Assembly (NCBI RefSeq): GCF_017316025.1
Contig: NZ_JAFLVT010000018.1
Location: 44,356 to 108,355, forward strand
DNA from: Candidatus Enterococcus myersii
GTDB taxonomy: Bacteria; Bacillota; Bacilli; Lactobacillales; Enterococcaceae
Direction of reading: 5' to 3'
DNA: 64,000 nt
Part shown: positions 26,800 through 36,416 of the stretch, piece by piece
Numbering within the stretch: position 1 is the first letter of the stretch
Layout of the letters: each line of letters starts with the position of its first letter
Position numbers and translations under genes: made by a program
Notes under the pieces: model-generated
Databases searched by the model: none
The model's input: the letters and a program-made list of their open reading frames with translations, nothing else
Told to the model about the DNA's origin: nothing

Positions 26800-26903
26800 A
26801 GTATTGATATAAAAAGATTTTTATTACCTCTGACTACACTTTGACTAGTTTATGAAAAATTGGCTCTTTAATAATCCTATAATACCAGCGTTTTCACCGT
26901 ATT

Positions 26904-28082
26904 TTAGTCTTCCAAAGAACGAAATGCAAGTAATGGTTTTACCTTTTCATTATTAGTCAAATGACGGTAGATTTTTGAAGTCGTTTTGTCCGTATGACCT
27001 AATCGATCCTTCAAGACATCCCAACTACAATACTCGGCTACTAGACTAGCCATTGTGTGGCGAGCTAAGTGAGTATGGAATGACTTTCCAATCCCTGACC
27101 GCTCCACGCACCGCTTAACGTGATCATTTACATATTCCCTGCGATAAGGCACCCCACGTTTACTAGCATCGAGATAAACAAATAAATAAGTCTCATCCAC
27201 AATAAAGCGATGATGCCCTCTCATCTCAGCTAAAGCACGAATCAATTGCTTTAGCTTTTCCATCGCCAATGGTGTTACCGGCACTCGTCTAGCAGAACTA
27301 ACTGTCTTAGTAGTTTCAATACGAAAATCTTTACTCTTTCCTTTAACCGCTGTCTGTTTATAGAAGAGAATTTCATTTCTTTGAAAATCAATATCTTCTG
27401 GTTGTAAAGCAAGTGCCTCACTAACACGGCAGCCTGTATAGAATAGAACATGAAAGAGAACTGACATAGGTAATTCTTCATGGACAATCCCATAGTTCAA
27501 GAACGTCCTCAACTCATCTACCGTCAAAAACTTATCTTCCACATTATTGACAGCTTCTTTCAAATCCCGAACGGTTACTTGATACTTAGGTATTCTGACT
27601 GTCTTCATTGGATTTTCACTTACTAACTGCTTTTTGAGACAGTACTTGAAAACCATGTTTAGGACTTGAATCAGAGATTGTAGACTATTTTTAGCATAGC
27701 CTAGGTCTGTACCGTTGAGGCCTCGTTCCTTCAAGTTGAAAACCAACTCTTGTAGTTCATCTGATGATAAATCACAGAGTCGTTTATTGCCAATCCAACG
27801 ATTGATGATAGTCAGTTGTTCTGCTCGCTTATCATAGGTCGATTCTTTTTGTTCATTTAAGGACCGGTAATATTGAAACCATTTTTCACCTACAACGCTA
27901 AACTTGTCGTTGCTTGCAACAATCCTTTTCTTGTGTCGTTGCTCCTTTTCCATTTCCAGATAAGCAAGTTGTGCTTCCTGTTTTGAATTGAAACCACGTC
28001 TTGTTGTTCGAAATGCTTGAAAATACCAAGTGACTCTGCCAGTAGAACTAATTTGTTTTTTAAAACGATCTTTTGTTTTCAT
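26904..28082 (-). CDS. int: Tn916-type tyrosine recombinase (ICE integrase)
   Basis: This 392-aa integrase has an N-terminal arm-binding domain of the Tn916 type (to about 60), a core-binding SAM-like domain (about 65-175) and a catalytic domain. Catalytic residues are visible: Arg in TGCRVSEALAL, HxxR in THLARHTMASL and Tyr in KIYRHL, with LGHTDKTTS between. It drives excision and integration of the element. It lies at the left end, as int does in Tn916, facing out toward the attachment region. Confidence 0.95.
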   Translation of the reverse strand: MKTKDRFKKQISSTGRVTWYFQAFRTTRRGFNSKQEAQLAYLEMEKEQRHKKRIVASNDKFSVVGEKWFQYYRSLNEQKESTYDKRAEQLTIINRWIGNKRLCDLSSDELQELVFNLKERGLNGTDLGYAKNSLQSLIQVLNMVFKYCLKKQLVSENPMKTVRIPKYQVTVRDLKEAVNNVEDKFLTVDELRTFLNYGIVHEELPMSVLFHVLFYTGCRVSEALALQPEDIDFQRNEILFYKQTAVKGKSKDFRIETTKTVSSARRVPVTPLAMEKLKQLIRALAEMRGHHRFIVDETYLFVYLDASKRGVPYRREYVNDHVKRCVERSGIGKSFHTHLARHTMASLVAEYCSWDVLKDRLGHTDKTTSKIYRHLTNNEKVKPLLAFRSLED

Positions 28083-28185
28083 TTATTGATTCCTCCTATT
28101 TCGAAGGAACCCAACAAGCGAAAAATCTTTGGAAATCTTTCTATCTATGCTTCCATTGTACCGCATCTTAATAAAAAGATGTAAC

Positions 28186-28545
28186 CTATAAAGATCGAAG
28201 TAGTCGCATTTGTTCACGAAAGCCATCTGCATCACTCTTCCTCATCCATTCTAAAACATCGTCTCGCAGGTAGTGTCCTCGAATTCCATACCAACAAGAC
28301 GGAAAATCGCCAAGTTTGACCAAGCGATTTAACGTACTATCACTGATTTGAAAAAGACGTTTCAAATCAGTATTAGTAAGTACTAGTGGTAGTTGCGCCA
28401 TAGCAAGTAGCCTATCTGTGTATTCTTCTAGTTTCTTTTGCAAGTACGGATAAAAATCAGTTTCAAGAACTCTTTGATTAGTAGGATATTCCAATTGCTT
28501 CACCTCTTCTCTATCGTAAAAAATCTTCCCAGTATTTCTAAACAA
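28186..28545 (-). CDS. HTH protein in the excisionase position
   Basis: This 119-aa protein has a MerR/excisionase-like HTH in its C-terminal half (LTNTDLKRLFQISDSTLNRLVKLGDFPSCWYGIRGHYLRDDVLEWM). It lies directly upstream of int, where Tn916 has the 67-aa Xis. It is larger than Tn916 Xis and not an obvious relative, so excisionase function is inferred from position and fold. The N-terminal 60 residues are charged and of unknown role. Confidence 0.6.
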   Translation of the reverse strand: MFRNTGKIFYDREEVKQLEYPTNQRVLETDFYPYLQKKLEEYTDRLLAMAQLPLVLTNTDLKRLFQISDSTLNRLVKLGDFPSCWYGIRGHYLRDDVLEWMRKSDADGFREQMRLLRSL

Positions 28546-28901
28546 AAATTAGGTATCATAAAGCAATGACGTAGATAAGAAAAATCAAGTCTTAAAAATA
28601 GTAGTTTTTCATCTATCAGCTGCTCTGCCAAAGCACATAGGAATCTCACCTCCCCCCAGTAATGGCGGGCCAATTTGGTTACGGAAGTATCATTATCTAG
28701 TTTTCATCTTTACATTTCACTATTTCTGTCGCTCCGATCATTCGATCCTCCTGGCGTAATAAAATGTAAGATTAAAAAACTAACGTACTGATAGATTCAT
28801 ATTTAATTTTCAATGGACATGGCTTTTCAGCCTATGATAATCTTCTAGAAATGAATCTAAAAAACTTCCATAGAATGAAAATTGGAAAGAGGAAGGCACT
28901 A
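28546..28901. other. ICE intergenic region between orf8 and the xis-like gene
   Basis: No substantial gene is seen. On the minus strand a G-rich ribosome site (GGGGGGAGGTGA) lies seven bases ahead of a nine-codon frame at 28609-28638 (MCFGRAADR), which might be a leader peptide for the gene at 28186-28545. In Tn916 this interval carries small ORFs and a promoter. Confidence 0.35.
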
Positions 28902-29147
28902 CTAGCGACTGACATCAAAGGTCAGGATTTTTTCAATTAGTTTGGTTTCCAAGTTTCTACGCAAAAACTCATCAATATAAACAGACGATGTAGAACCAAC
29001 TTCATAGTTATTTCGCAATGAAAGTCTGATAATATACTTCTGATAGTGATGAAGAACCTCTGTGATTGCCACTGGCTCCCCAGAAACTGCCGAAACAATT
29101 GTCTCTACTTTTAATGAAGAAATAGCCTTGTTAGTGTCATTATTCAT
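28902..29147 (-). CDS. Tn916 Orf8-like regulatory protein
   Basis: This 81-aa protein matches the Orf8 group of Tn916-family elements (EPVAITEVLHHYQKYIIRLSLR, YIDEFLRRNLETKLIEKIL), HTH-domain proteins that go with the Orf7 sigma factor. It overlaps the sigma gene by eight bases and is co-transcribed. In Tn916 orf7 and orf8 are needed for activation of element genes after induction. Confidence 0.85.
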   Translation of the reverse strand: MNNDTNKAISSLKVETIVSAVSGEPVAITEVLHHYQKYIIRLSLRNNYEVGSTSSVYIDEFLRRNLETKLIEKILTFDVSR

Positions 29148-29562
29148 GGCTATTTTCCTCCAAATACTTCCTTAACTCTTCTTCAGCTTTCCTTCGTTGG
29201 TACCACACACCGCCAACACTCATCCCAATTATTTCCCCTATTTCACGATCGTTGAATCCAGCAAAATAATAAAGTAAGATAATTTTTCGTTTAGGTTCGC
29301 AGAGTTGGTGAATTGCTTCTGCTACATCGAGATTTGCGACTAATAGTTCCATACCTAGAGCTAGAAAAACCTCACTATTCTCCATGGAAGTATCGTTGAT
29401 TTGAAAAGATGCTAGAGCTGATTCTGGTAATTCAGTTAATGAAATTTGCCGTTCTCGGAGTCTGGCATATTGCTTTTTGATATTCCGTGCTTCATTGCGA
29501 ATGACTGTTTTACAAAAGCTATCAAAGATTTGTACAACGCGGAAATCCAATAAATCTTTCAT
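29140..29562 (-). CDS. Tn916 Orf7-like sigma-70-family factor
   Basis: This 140-aa protein has a short region 2-like N-terminus and a region 4 HTH (KRKIILLYYFAGFNDREIGEIIGMSVGGVWYQRRKAEEEL). It is the Orf7 counterpart of Tn916 and should promote transcription of conjugation or excision genes. Its start is preceded by a GGAGGAAAG site. The 210 bases upstream hold no gene. Confidence 0.88.
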   Translation of the reverse strand: MKDLLDFRVVQIFDSFCKTVIRNEARNIKKQYARLRERQISLTELPESALASFQINDTSMENSEVFLALGMELLVANLDVAEAIHQLCEPKRKIILLYYFAGFNDREIGEIIGMSVGGVWYQRRKAEEELRKYLEENSHE

Positions 29563-29772
29563 ATTCTTTCCTCCTCATGTTCAAACAAAGATTTTGTAAC
29601 TCATTGCTTTCCTCTTTCCACTACTAATACAATTTGGGCAGGTCTATTTTTCGAAGAATCGGAATTTTTTTCAAAAAAATAGCGCACAGACAAATTTGTC
29701 TATACGCTTCAAAAAAAATCATAATGAACATTAGTTTAGTTAGCAACAATAAATAGATTTTTTAAAAATTAT

Positions 29773-30354
29773 CTAGTTATTGTTTTGTAGAACGTGTTCG
29801 AGTATTGCCGCTGCTTTTCCTTCAAACACGCATTCTTGGTAATTATCCGTTAGATTATCTTGATTCAATAGAATCGTAACAATCGAATCATTGTCACTGA
29901 TTTCCTCGTCTTCTTCCTTGAAGGCCGCAACCTGCTCCTCGGACAAACCTAAGTCGCCAAACTTCGTCCCCGACCACGTGCCATCATCGCTTTTCCCATA
30001 GGCCGCTTCCAGCTTCGTCAAAGTCTCCGCAGCTTCCTCCTCTGTCGGCATATAGCGCAACGTCACGCCAATCAAGCCAAAGCCCGGCTCAAAGACCAAG
30101 TCCGGAGCAGCCATCCCCACTTCCGTCTCCATGGCACTGGTAAAAGAGAATACCTGATATTTTTCGGGAGTGACATCCAGCGCCGCCTCTTCCACATCCA
30201 AGTCTAAGGCCTCCATAGCCTCATCTTCTCCCATCCCCCAACTAACATCTTCAAAAGGTGGCGTCCAGTCATAGGTCACATCCTCGGGCTCCTCCTGGGT
30301 AGAGCAGCCACCTAAGAAACACACTGCCAACAAGCCTAACAAAAGTTTTTTCAC
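29773..30354 (-). CDS. Predicted lipoprotein, acidic
   Basis: This 193-aa protein has a lipoprotein signal (MKKLLLGLLAVCFLGGCS) with lipobox Cys near 17. The mature part is strongly acidic, with many Glu/Asp, and I do not recognise a domain. GGAGG is well placed for the GTG at 30354. It lies downstream of the VanZ-like and LCP genes at the tail of the polysaccharide locus. Base composition is visibly GC-richer than that of the genes at 34-42 kb. Confidence 0.75.
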   Translation of the reverse strand: MKKLLLGLLAVCFLGGCSTQEEPEDVTYDWTPPFEDVSWGMGEDEAMEALDLDVEEAALDVTPEKYQVFSFTSAMETEVGMAAPDLVFEPGFGLIGVTLRYMPTEEEAAETLTKLEAAYGKSDDGTWSGTKFGDLGLSEEQVAAFKEEDEEISDNDSIVTILLNQDNLTDNYQECVFEGKAAAILEHVLQNNN

Positions 30355-30501
30355 ATTCACTCCTCCAGTCAAAATAAACTCAAAATAAATTGAAAGAACA
30401 CACAATAAGCAACTACTAACATGAAATTAACCAAAATAAGTGTCAACGGCAACATTAAAATGTAGGAACCTACAATTTTAAGTTGCCCTTGACATAACTC
30501 C

Positions 30502-31077
30502 CTACTCCTGAAAATGCTCATGCAATGGTTGATAAAGATGATATCCTAGCAGGCAACCGATAAAGTTTAAGAAGATATCACTTATCGCAAATGTGCCAAG
30601 GTAAAACACAAACTGTATCATCTCAATCCCCACAATCGTCAGGAGAGCTACGATGACAAACTCCCGATAACGAGCCTTCATCCCATACAAAAGTCCCAGT
30701 GGTATGAAGTAGCAAACATTTAGTAGTGCCTCAAGCCAGCTTAGCCTCCCACCCATCAAAAAGTCGATAGGATTCAGAATCAAGGCCTGATAACGGGGAG
30801 CCTTGGTGAATAAAACGACGAACAATAAGAACAAATACACACTAAAAAATAGATAAAGATAAACTACGGATAATTTTCCTAAAGACCACTGTAGGTAAAA
30901 CAACCAAATCACCAATGCAAGAAAACTGATTAACACCAATTCAGTATAGGCAAAACGCTCCATCGTCTGGGCAATCCGAGGATACCCCGCTAGAACCGGC
31001 AGAGCAATAAAGTGGATTAACAGACCACTGACGCCCACCGCGACTAGCAACGCCACCACGCTCTTGATTACTCTCAC
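30502..31077 (-). CDS. VanZ-family membrane protein
   Basis: This protein of about 191 aa has roughly five membrane helices and the VanZ-like core (DFLMGGRLSWLEALLNVCYFIPLGLLYG, IGCLLGYHLY). VanZ proteins confer low-level glycopeptide (teicoplanin) resistance in some settings, and in others accompany envelope polysaccharide genes. A GTG at 31077 is preferred over the one at 31086 because the AAAGGA site is too close to the latter. It follows the LCP gene after a hairpin. Confidence 0.8.
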   Translation of the reverse strand: MRVIKSVVALLVAVGVSGLLIHFIALPVLAGYPRIAQTMERFAYTELVLISFLALVIWLFYLQWSLGKLSVVYLYLFFSVYLFLLFVVLFTKAPRYQALILNPIDFLMGGRLSWLEALLNVCYFIPLGLLYGMKARYREFVIVALLTIVGIEMIQFVFYLGTFAISDIFLNFIGCLLGYHLYQPLHEHFQE

Positions 31078-31095
31078 GTCACCCACTTCCTTTCA

Positions 31096-31127
31096 CAAAA
31101 ATGGCGCCCCACATCAGGACGCCATTC
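31096..31127 (-). terminator. Hairpin between LCP and VanZ genes
   Basis: AATGGCG and CGCCATT arms with a 13-base loop run into T5 on the minus strand. It may attenuate or end the polysaccharide operon after the LCP gene. Confidence 0.6.
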
Positions 31128-31141
31128 ATCACTATTGGTAC

Positions 31142-32077
31142 TTAAAGGTCCAACTCACCTTTCAAGATGTCTTGCACCCGTTGCAACTCATCTTCGGAAA
31201 CCCGTTGGTAACTGATATTGTCTTGCATGAAGCCTTCTCCTTGCATCTGCTCTGTCTTCACATTGGTAAAGGCATCCCGATAATTCAAGACAATCTTCTT
31301 CATGTCAGCAAAATGCATATCCGTGGTCACATTGGACTCCATCGCCTCTAAGACTTCTTGATACTTAGTAATCCCATCCATCGACAACAGCTTCTTCACG
31401 ACACCGACGACGATGGCTCGCTGCCGTTCTTGCCGACCATAGTCTCCTCGAGGATCTTCCTTACGCATCCGGGAAAAGGCAAGTGCCCTATCGCCATCCA
31501 ACGTGTTTAAGCCATGCTTGAAGGTATAGCCACTTTGAGTGAACTCACCACTATTGGAAACCTCCACGCCACCTACCGCATCTACCAGTTCCTTGAGGCC
31601 TTTCATGTTAATAGCTACATAATGATCAATCGGAATATCCAGATAACTTTCCACCGTATCCATCGACATCGCCGCCCCACCAAAGGCATAGGCGTGGTTA
31701 ATCTTATCATCTGTCCCATGACCCACGATCGGCACATAGGTATCTCTGGCAATGCTGACAATAGTGGTCTTCTTCTCTTTCGGGTTGACCGTCGCTACCA
31801 TCATGGTATCCGAACGCCCTTGTTCCGTACGACCTAAATCACCGGTATCAATCCCAAGTAACAAGACTGAAAACGGATCTTGTTCTTCCAAGTCTACTGC
31901 CTGTTCCCGCTTGGCTGGATTGTTACGTTTAACAGATTCATACGTCTGATCCGCTGACCCTCGGACATCGAAGTAAACCTTGGCACCAAGTCCGACTACT
32001 ACCAATGTGATTGCAAGAATTAGTCCCACGATTCCTAAAATGATTTTTTTCCCTGTTGACAATGAATGATCCCTCAT
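31142..32077 (-). CDS. LytR-CpsA-Psr (LCP) family cell-wall polymer ligase
   Basis: This 311-aa protein has one N-terminal membrane helix (about 12-34) and an extracellular LCP domain. Motifs seen are LLLGIDTGDLGRTEQGRSDTMMVATVNP, SIARDTYVPI and the later DGDRALAFSRMRKEDPRGDYGRQERQR, which hold the Asp and Arg residues that bind lipid-pyrophosphate. LCP enzymes transfer undecaprenyl-linked polymers to peptidoglycan, so this is the likely anchor step for the polysaccharide made by the genes upstream. Confidence 0.92.
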   Translation of the reverse strand: MRDHSLSTGKKIILGIVGLILAITLVVVGLGAKVYFDVRGSADQTYESVKRNNPAKREQAVDLEEQDPFSVLLLGIDTGDLGRTEQGRSDTMMVATVNPKEKKTTIVSIARDTYVPIVGHGTDDKINHAYAFGGAAMSMDTVESYLDIPIDHYVAINMKGLKELVDAVGGVEVSNSGEFTQSGYTFKHGLNTLDGDRALAFSRMRKEDPRGDYGRQERQRAIVVGVVKKLLSMDGITKYQEVLEAMESNVTTDMHFADMKKIVLNYRDAFTNVKTEQMQGEGFMQDNISYQRVSEDELQRVQDILKGELDL

Positions 32078-32259
32078 TTCTTGGAGATGAATGTTAGATA
32101 GTTGCTCAAAAATTCGGTAAGACTTTTGTTACTACGTAAATTGAACTTTTAATGGTAGGTACATATGGAAAAAACAAATATCTTTTTTTAAGCCCCCTAT
32201 TTTTCCGATAAAATTTACATTCTAGATAAGAATCTTTAACATAAAAACTACTATTATTT

Positions 32260-33250
32260 TTAAAACAATATTTTTTCAAGATTTAACTTATTAATAATTT
32301 TTATCCCAATTAAACAGATAATAAGAGATAGGAATGCAATAAGGAGAGATAATCCCCATAAGTTTATTGATGGAATTAATTTTAATAAGACAATGCGCAA
32401 ACCAGCTAATGGAATCAAATGCATAACATAAAGCTGCATAGAATTTTTCCCCAAGTAAATCATAAAACCTTTCAATTTAGAAAATTTTTGGTGAAATGTA
32501 GATAGATAAACTTAATGATAAAATAAATCCAACAATCGAAGTGATAAAAAATAAATAGTATCTAACATATTTCATTTCCAAAACCGATACATATAGATAG
32601 TTAACTACTATAAATAATAAAATCATTCCAAGTAGCGCTGTTACGCCTACTTTTTTTTCTTTTTGAATGTAAGGTAGCACATAAGATCCCAGCATGAAAA
32701 AGATAAAATATTTTGTAAAATTAGACATCACCCAAACATCAGGTAAAAAAGGACCTATACAAAATAAACCTATTGAAATACAAAATAAAACATTTAGTGA
32801 TTTCTTATTAAAAAAAATATCTACAACAAAATAAACTAAATGAAAGAAAAATAGCAAGTACAAAAACCAATACTGCGAAAAGGGAATAACTGGTGATTTA
32901 ACAAAATCGATAAGACCTAACCCATTGTTTGTAAATTTAGATGCAATTTGCATAAATAAGGCTGTAATAAATGACCAAACAAAATACGGATAAACCAATC
33001 TTTTAGTTTTCTTTTTTAAAGCTGTAGGTTTATCCTTTTTCAACCATTTAGTAAGAAAGAAACCACTAACAATAAAAAATACTGGCATATGAAATCCATA
33101 AATTACTTTTTTTGTAATATAGATTGAAGAAAAATCTGTATTCAGAGATAGATTATTACTATCAACAATCCCCTGAACAGCATGACCAAACACTACAAGT
33201 ATTATAGTAATTCCTTTTAAAATATCAATAGTATCAATTCGTTTATTCAT
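32260..33250 (-). pseudogene. Acyltransferase 3 family protein, frameshifted
   Basis: The first part (33250 to 32477, 257 aa) has the acyltransferase 3 start RIDTIDILKGITIILVVFGHAVQG and HMPVFFIVSGFF, then many membrane helices. It stops at SPKIF. The family C-terminus (FMIYLGKNSMQLYVMHLIPLAGLRIVLLK) continues in the -1 frame from 32475 to 32260. A one-base change in the AAAAATTTTC tract near 32483-32492 would restore a single protein of about 340 aa, normal for the family. The intact enzyme would O-acylate the polysaccharide or its precursor. Sequencing error, real mutation or phase variation cannot be told apart here. Confidence 0.8.
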
Positions 33251-33323
33251 ACTCATATCCCTTCGTAAACGATGGCAGTCTGTCATTTTTCATAATTAAA
33301 TCAACAAACATATCATTTCTTTA

Positions 33324-34196
33324 TTATAATGTCGCCGCAAGACGCTTAATATAAGCCTTCAATTCTTCACCAATTTCAGGATGTTTCAGACCCATTTCCA
33401 CATTAGCTTCAACCATGCCTAGTTTATCCCCAACATCATAACGCTTGCCTGTAAATTCATGGGCAAAAACCCGTTGAATCTTATTCAAACTATCAATGGC
33501 ATCCGTCAACTGAATTTCGTTGCCGGCACCAGGAGTTTGATTTTCTAAAATTTCAAAGATTTCAGGTTTCAATAAGTAGCGACCAATAATCGCTAAATCG
33601 CTAGGTGCATCTTCAGGCTTTGGTTTTTCCACAAAAGAATTCACATCATACAAGCCCTTAGAAACTTCCTTATTTGGATTGATGATCCCGTACTTAGAAG
33701 TTTCGTTATGGGGAACCTTCATTACAGCCAAAGTCGATGCTTGAGTTTGTTCATAATCATCAATCAGCTGTTTCGTTAAAGGCACCTTATCTTCCATGAT
33801 GTCATCTCCCAACATCACGATAAAAGGTTCATCCCCCACAAAAGCCTTCGCCTGCAAGACTGCATGTCCCAAGCCTAGCGGATGTTTTTGACGAATAAAA
33901 TGCAAGTTAATGGCAGTCGTCGCTTCGACCAATGCCAACAACTCAGTCTTATTCTTTTCTGCAAGGTTTTGTTCCAATGCCAAATTGGCATCAAAATGAT
34001 CTTCAATCGGTCGCTTGCCCTTACCAGTTACCACCAAAATATCTTCAATCCCAGAAGCAATCGCCTCTTCAACGATAAATTGAATCGTTGGCTTATCAAC
34101 AATTGGCAACATTTCTTTGGCAATCGCTTTTGTCGCTGGTAAAAACCGTGTACCTAACCCCGCTGCGGGGATGATTGCTTTACGGACTTTTTTCAT
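33324..34196 (-). CDS. galU: UTP-glucose-1-phosphate uridylyltransferase
   Basis: This 290-aa enzyme makes UDP-glucose, the precursor for UDP-galactose and, via Glf, UDP-galactofuranose. The nucleotide-binding start [33 protein letters not shown] and the later [21 protein letters not shown] and [11 protein letters not shown] are standard. The ATG at 34196 has AAGGGAGAG ahead. Being in the ICE polysaccharide locus beside glf suggests a dedicated supply copy. Confidence 0.96.
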   Translation of the reverse strand: MKKVRKAIIPAAGLGTRFLPATKAIAKEMLPIVDKPTIQFIVEEAIASGIEDILVVTGKGKRPIEDHFDANLALEQNLAEKNKTELLALVEATTAINLHFIRQKHPLGLGHAVLQAKAFVGDEPFIVMLGDDIMEDKVPLTKQLIDDYEQTQASTLAVMKVPHNETSKYGIINPNKEVSKGLYDVNSFVEKPKPEDAPSDLAIIGRYLLKPEIFEILENQTPGAGNEIQLTDAIDSLNKIQRVFAHEFTGKRYDVGDKLGMVEANVEMGLKHPEIGEELKAYIKRLAATL

Positions 34197-34228
34197 TGTA
34201 CTCTCTCCCTTTGACAACTACGTTCATC

Positions 34229-35251
34229 TTATAAAAATGTTGTTATACTTTCTGGATCATTTCTAAATGATTTACAATATAGATTTTCTTGATTAAAATT
34301 CCCAACTGCAATATACATAATTAAATTTTCATTTTCTGGTACGTTTAAAACTTTTCTTGTACTTATTTCGTCTTTAATATTAAACATTGTATGAAGAGGG
34401 CATGCTGCTAAACCCACATACTCCAAACCATTCAATATTGACATGGAAAACAACCCACCATCGATATATACTTGATTTCTTTCTTTTGTTTCAATAAAAG
34501 CGCTCGTATCCGTTGTTATCAGTAGCAGACAAGGCGGTAGCTTATATCCTTTGAAACCAGCTTGTATATTTAAGGCTTGTTCAATTAATTTTTCATCGGT
34601 TATCACTCGAATTCGAGAGGATTGTCGATTACATACAGAAGGTGTTTTCATTGAGATTGCAATTACTTCTTTAATCCTATTAATATCTACTGGATCATCT
34701 GAATACTCTCTTATTGCAAAACGATTTTCAAAAAGCGTTTTATAGTCTTTCTTTTGATTATCTAATTTCTGTTGAATATTAACTTCTTCAAAACCACCAA
34801 TTTTTGAAGTACAATTTGCAATCTCATTTTTAATAAATTTAAAATTATTTGTATAGTGTTCGGGAAGTTGTTTCCCCAACTTTTCGTGTTTTTCAGCATA
34901 GGTCTTTAAACAACTTAGAGCATTTATGTAAACCTTGTTTTCTTTTGAATATCCCTTATTAATATATTCTTTAAGAAATCCAGATAGTTCTGTAAGAGGA
35001 TTTTTGCCAAATCCCGCTCTAAATTTACGATGACTTAGCCCTTTTTCTAACTGATGTGCCCGAAAAGTAATTTTTGCATTTAATTGGTTCTCATCAGATG
35101 AAAAGACGTTTGAAAAATTATCATAATACTTTTTTTTATCCCATCGATATTGCTTTGATAAACTAAATTTTGACGCTTTAAACTTTAAATACGCCACATT
35201 CTTAGGTCCTAGAGTTCTTTTTACACTAGATTTCAATGAAGTCATTGTCAT
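34229..35251 (-). CDS. Nitroreductase-like protein of the polysaccharide locus
   Basis: This 340-aa protein has an unassigned N-terminal part (about 1-165) with basic residues and a C-terminal nitroreductase-like domain (ENRFAIREYSDDPVDINRIKEVIAISMKTPSVCNRQSSRIRVI, GLEYVGLAACPLHTMF). Such proteins occur in capsule loci next to polysaccharide pyruvyltransferases, as here two genes away. The reaction is unknown. An FMN-dependent redox step on a sugar or lipid is possible. AGGAGG precedes the ATG. The DNA is markedly AT-rich. Confidence 0.7.
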   Translation of the reverse strand: MTMTSLKSSVKRTLGPKNVAYLKFKASKFSLSKQYRWDKKKYYDNFSNVFSSDENQLNAKITFRAHQLEKGLSHRKFRAGFGKNPLTELSGFLKEYINKGYSKENKVYINALSCLKTYAEKHEKLGKQLPEHYTNNFKFIKNEIANCTSKIGGFEEVNIQQKLDNQKKDYKTLFENRFAIREYSDDPVDINRIKEVIAISMKTPSVCNRQSSRIRVITDEKLIEQALNIQAGFKGYKLPPCLLLITTDTSAFIETKERNQVYIDGGLFSMSILNGLEYVGLAACPLHTMFNIKDEISTRKVLNVPENENLIMYIAVGNFNQENLYCKSFRNDPESITTFL

Positions 35252-35288
35252 TGTTCCTCCTATAATTAACTTCTTGCAAATTACTTAA

Positions 35289-36386
35289 TCAGAAATATTT
35301 TTTCGTCAAACTCAACGCTTCAGCAATCACCATGTGCATATCAAAGTATTTGTACATGCCCAAGCGGCCGCCAAAAATCACTTTACCTTCTTTGCCAGCA
35401 AGATCTTTATAGTGTTGGTATAGTCCGTTATTTTTATCATCGTTTACTGGATAATAAGGTTCATCACCAGGATGCCAATCTGCAGGGTATTCTTTAGTAA
35501 TAATGGTTTTTTCTTGCGTACCAAACTCAAAATGCTTATGTTCGATAATCCGTGTATAAGCATGATCCGCATCAGTATAATTGACTACCGCATTTCCTTG
35601 ATAATTTTCTTCATCAAGGATTTCATTTTCAAATTTCAATGAACGGTATTCCAAACGCCCGAATTTATAATCGTAATATTGATCAATCATTCCAGTGTAG
35701 ACAATTTTGTCAGCTTCTGCTTCAAATTGTTCCCGATTATCAAAGAAATCAGTGTTTAGTTGGACTTTGATATTTGGATGATCCAACATTTTTTCCACGA
35801 TTTGTGTATAACCACCAATTGGAATTCCTTGGTATTTATCGTTGAAATAATTGTTATCATATGTCAACCGTACAGGTAAACGTTTGATGATAAATGCTGG
35901 TAATTCAGTACAAGAACGTCCCCATTGTTTTTCAGTATAATCTTTAATCAATTTCTTATAGATATCTATGCCCACTAAAGAAATAGCTTGTTCTTCCAAA
36001 TTCTCTGGCTCTTTGCCGCCTAAAACTGCCCGCTGCTCGTCAATTTTCTCTTTGGCTTCAGCAGGAGTTACCACACCCCATAACTTATTGAAAGTGTTCA
36101 TATTGAAAGGCATATTGTAAATTTCACCATGATAATTAGCAATTGGTGAATTAGTATAACGGTTAAACTCCGCAAATTGATTCACATAATCCCAAACTAC
36201 TTTATTTGAAGTATGGAAGATATGGGCACCATATTGATGGAACTGAATGCCTTCTACTTCTTTTGTATAAATATTTCCGGCAATATGATCACGTTTTTCA
36301 ATGACCTTAACCTGATGGCCCTTCTTCGCAGCCTCATTTGCAAAAATCGCTCCAAAAAGACCTGATCCGACTACTAGATAATTCAT
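35289..36386 (-). CDS. glf: UDP-galactopyranose mutase
   Basis: This 365-aa flavoenzyme converts UDP-galactopyranose to UDP-galactofuranose. The FAD-binding start YLVVGSGLFGAIFANEAAKKG, HQYGAHIFHTSN, the central YTEKQWGR and RLPVRLTYDNNYFNDKYQGIP, and the C-terminal GGRLGMYKYFDMHMVI are textbook Glf motifs. The polymer therefore probably contains galactofuranose. A decayed second copy of its 5' end lies at 40371-40549. Confidence 0.97.
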   Translation of the reverse strand: MNYLVVGSGLFGAIFANEAAKKGHQVKVIEKRDHIAGNIYTKEVEGIQFHQYGAHIFHTSNKVVWDYVNQFAEFNRYTNSPIANYHGEIYNMPFNMNTFNKLWGVVTPAEAKEKIDEQRAVLGGKEPENLEEQAISLVGIDIYKKLIKDYTEKQWGRSCTELPAFIIKRLPVRLTYDNNYFNDKYQGIPIGGYTQIVEKMLDHPNIKVQLNTDFFDNREQFEAEADKIVYTGMIDQYYDYKFGRLEYRSLKFENEILDEENYQGNAVVNYTDADHAYTRIIEHKHFEFGTQEKTIITKEYPADWHPGDEPYYPVNDDKNNGLYQHYKDLAGKEGKVIFGGRLGMYKYFDMHMVIAEALSLTKKYF

Positions 36387-36416
36387 TTTTAATTTAACTC
36401 CCTCACACTTATTAGA

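Noticed and set aside
32470-32500. Programmed ribosomal frameshift in the acyltransferase gene
   Set aside because: AAAAATTTTC is not a standard slippery heptamer followed by a clear stem-loop, and family members are normally encoded in one frame. Mutation, slippage or sequencing error is more likely.
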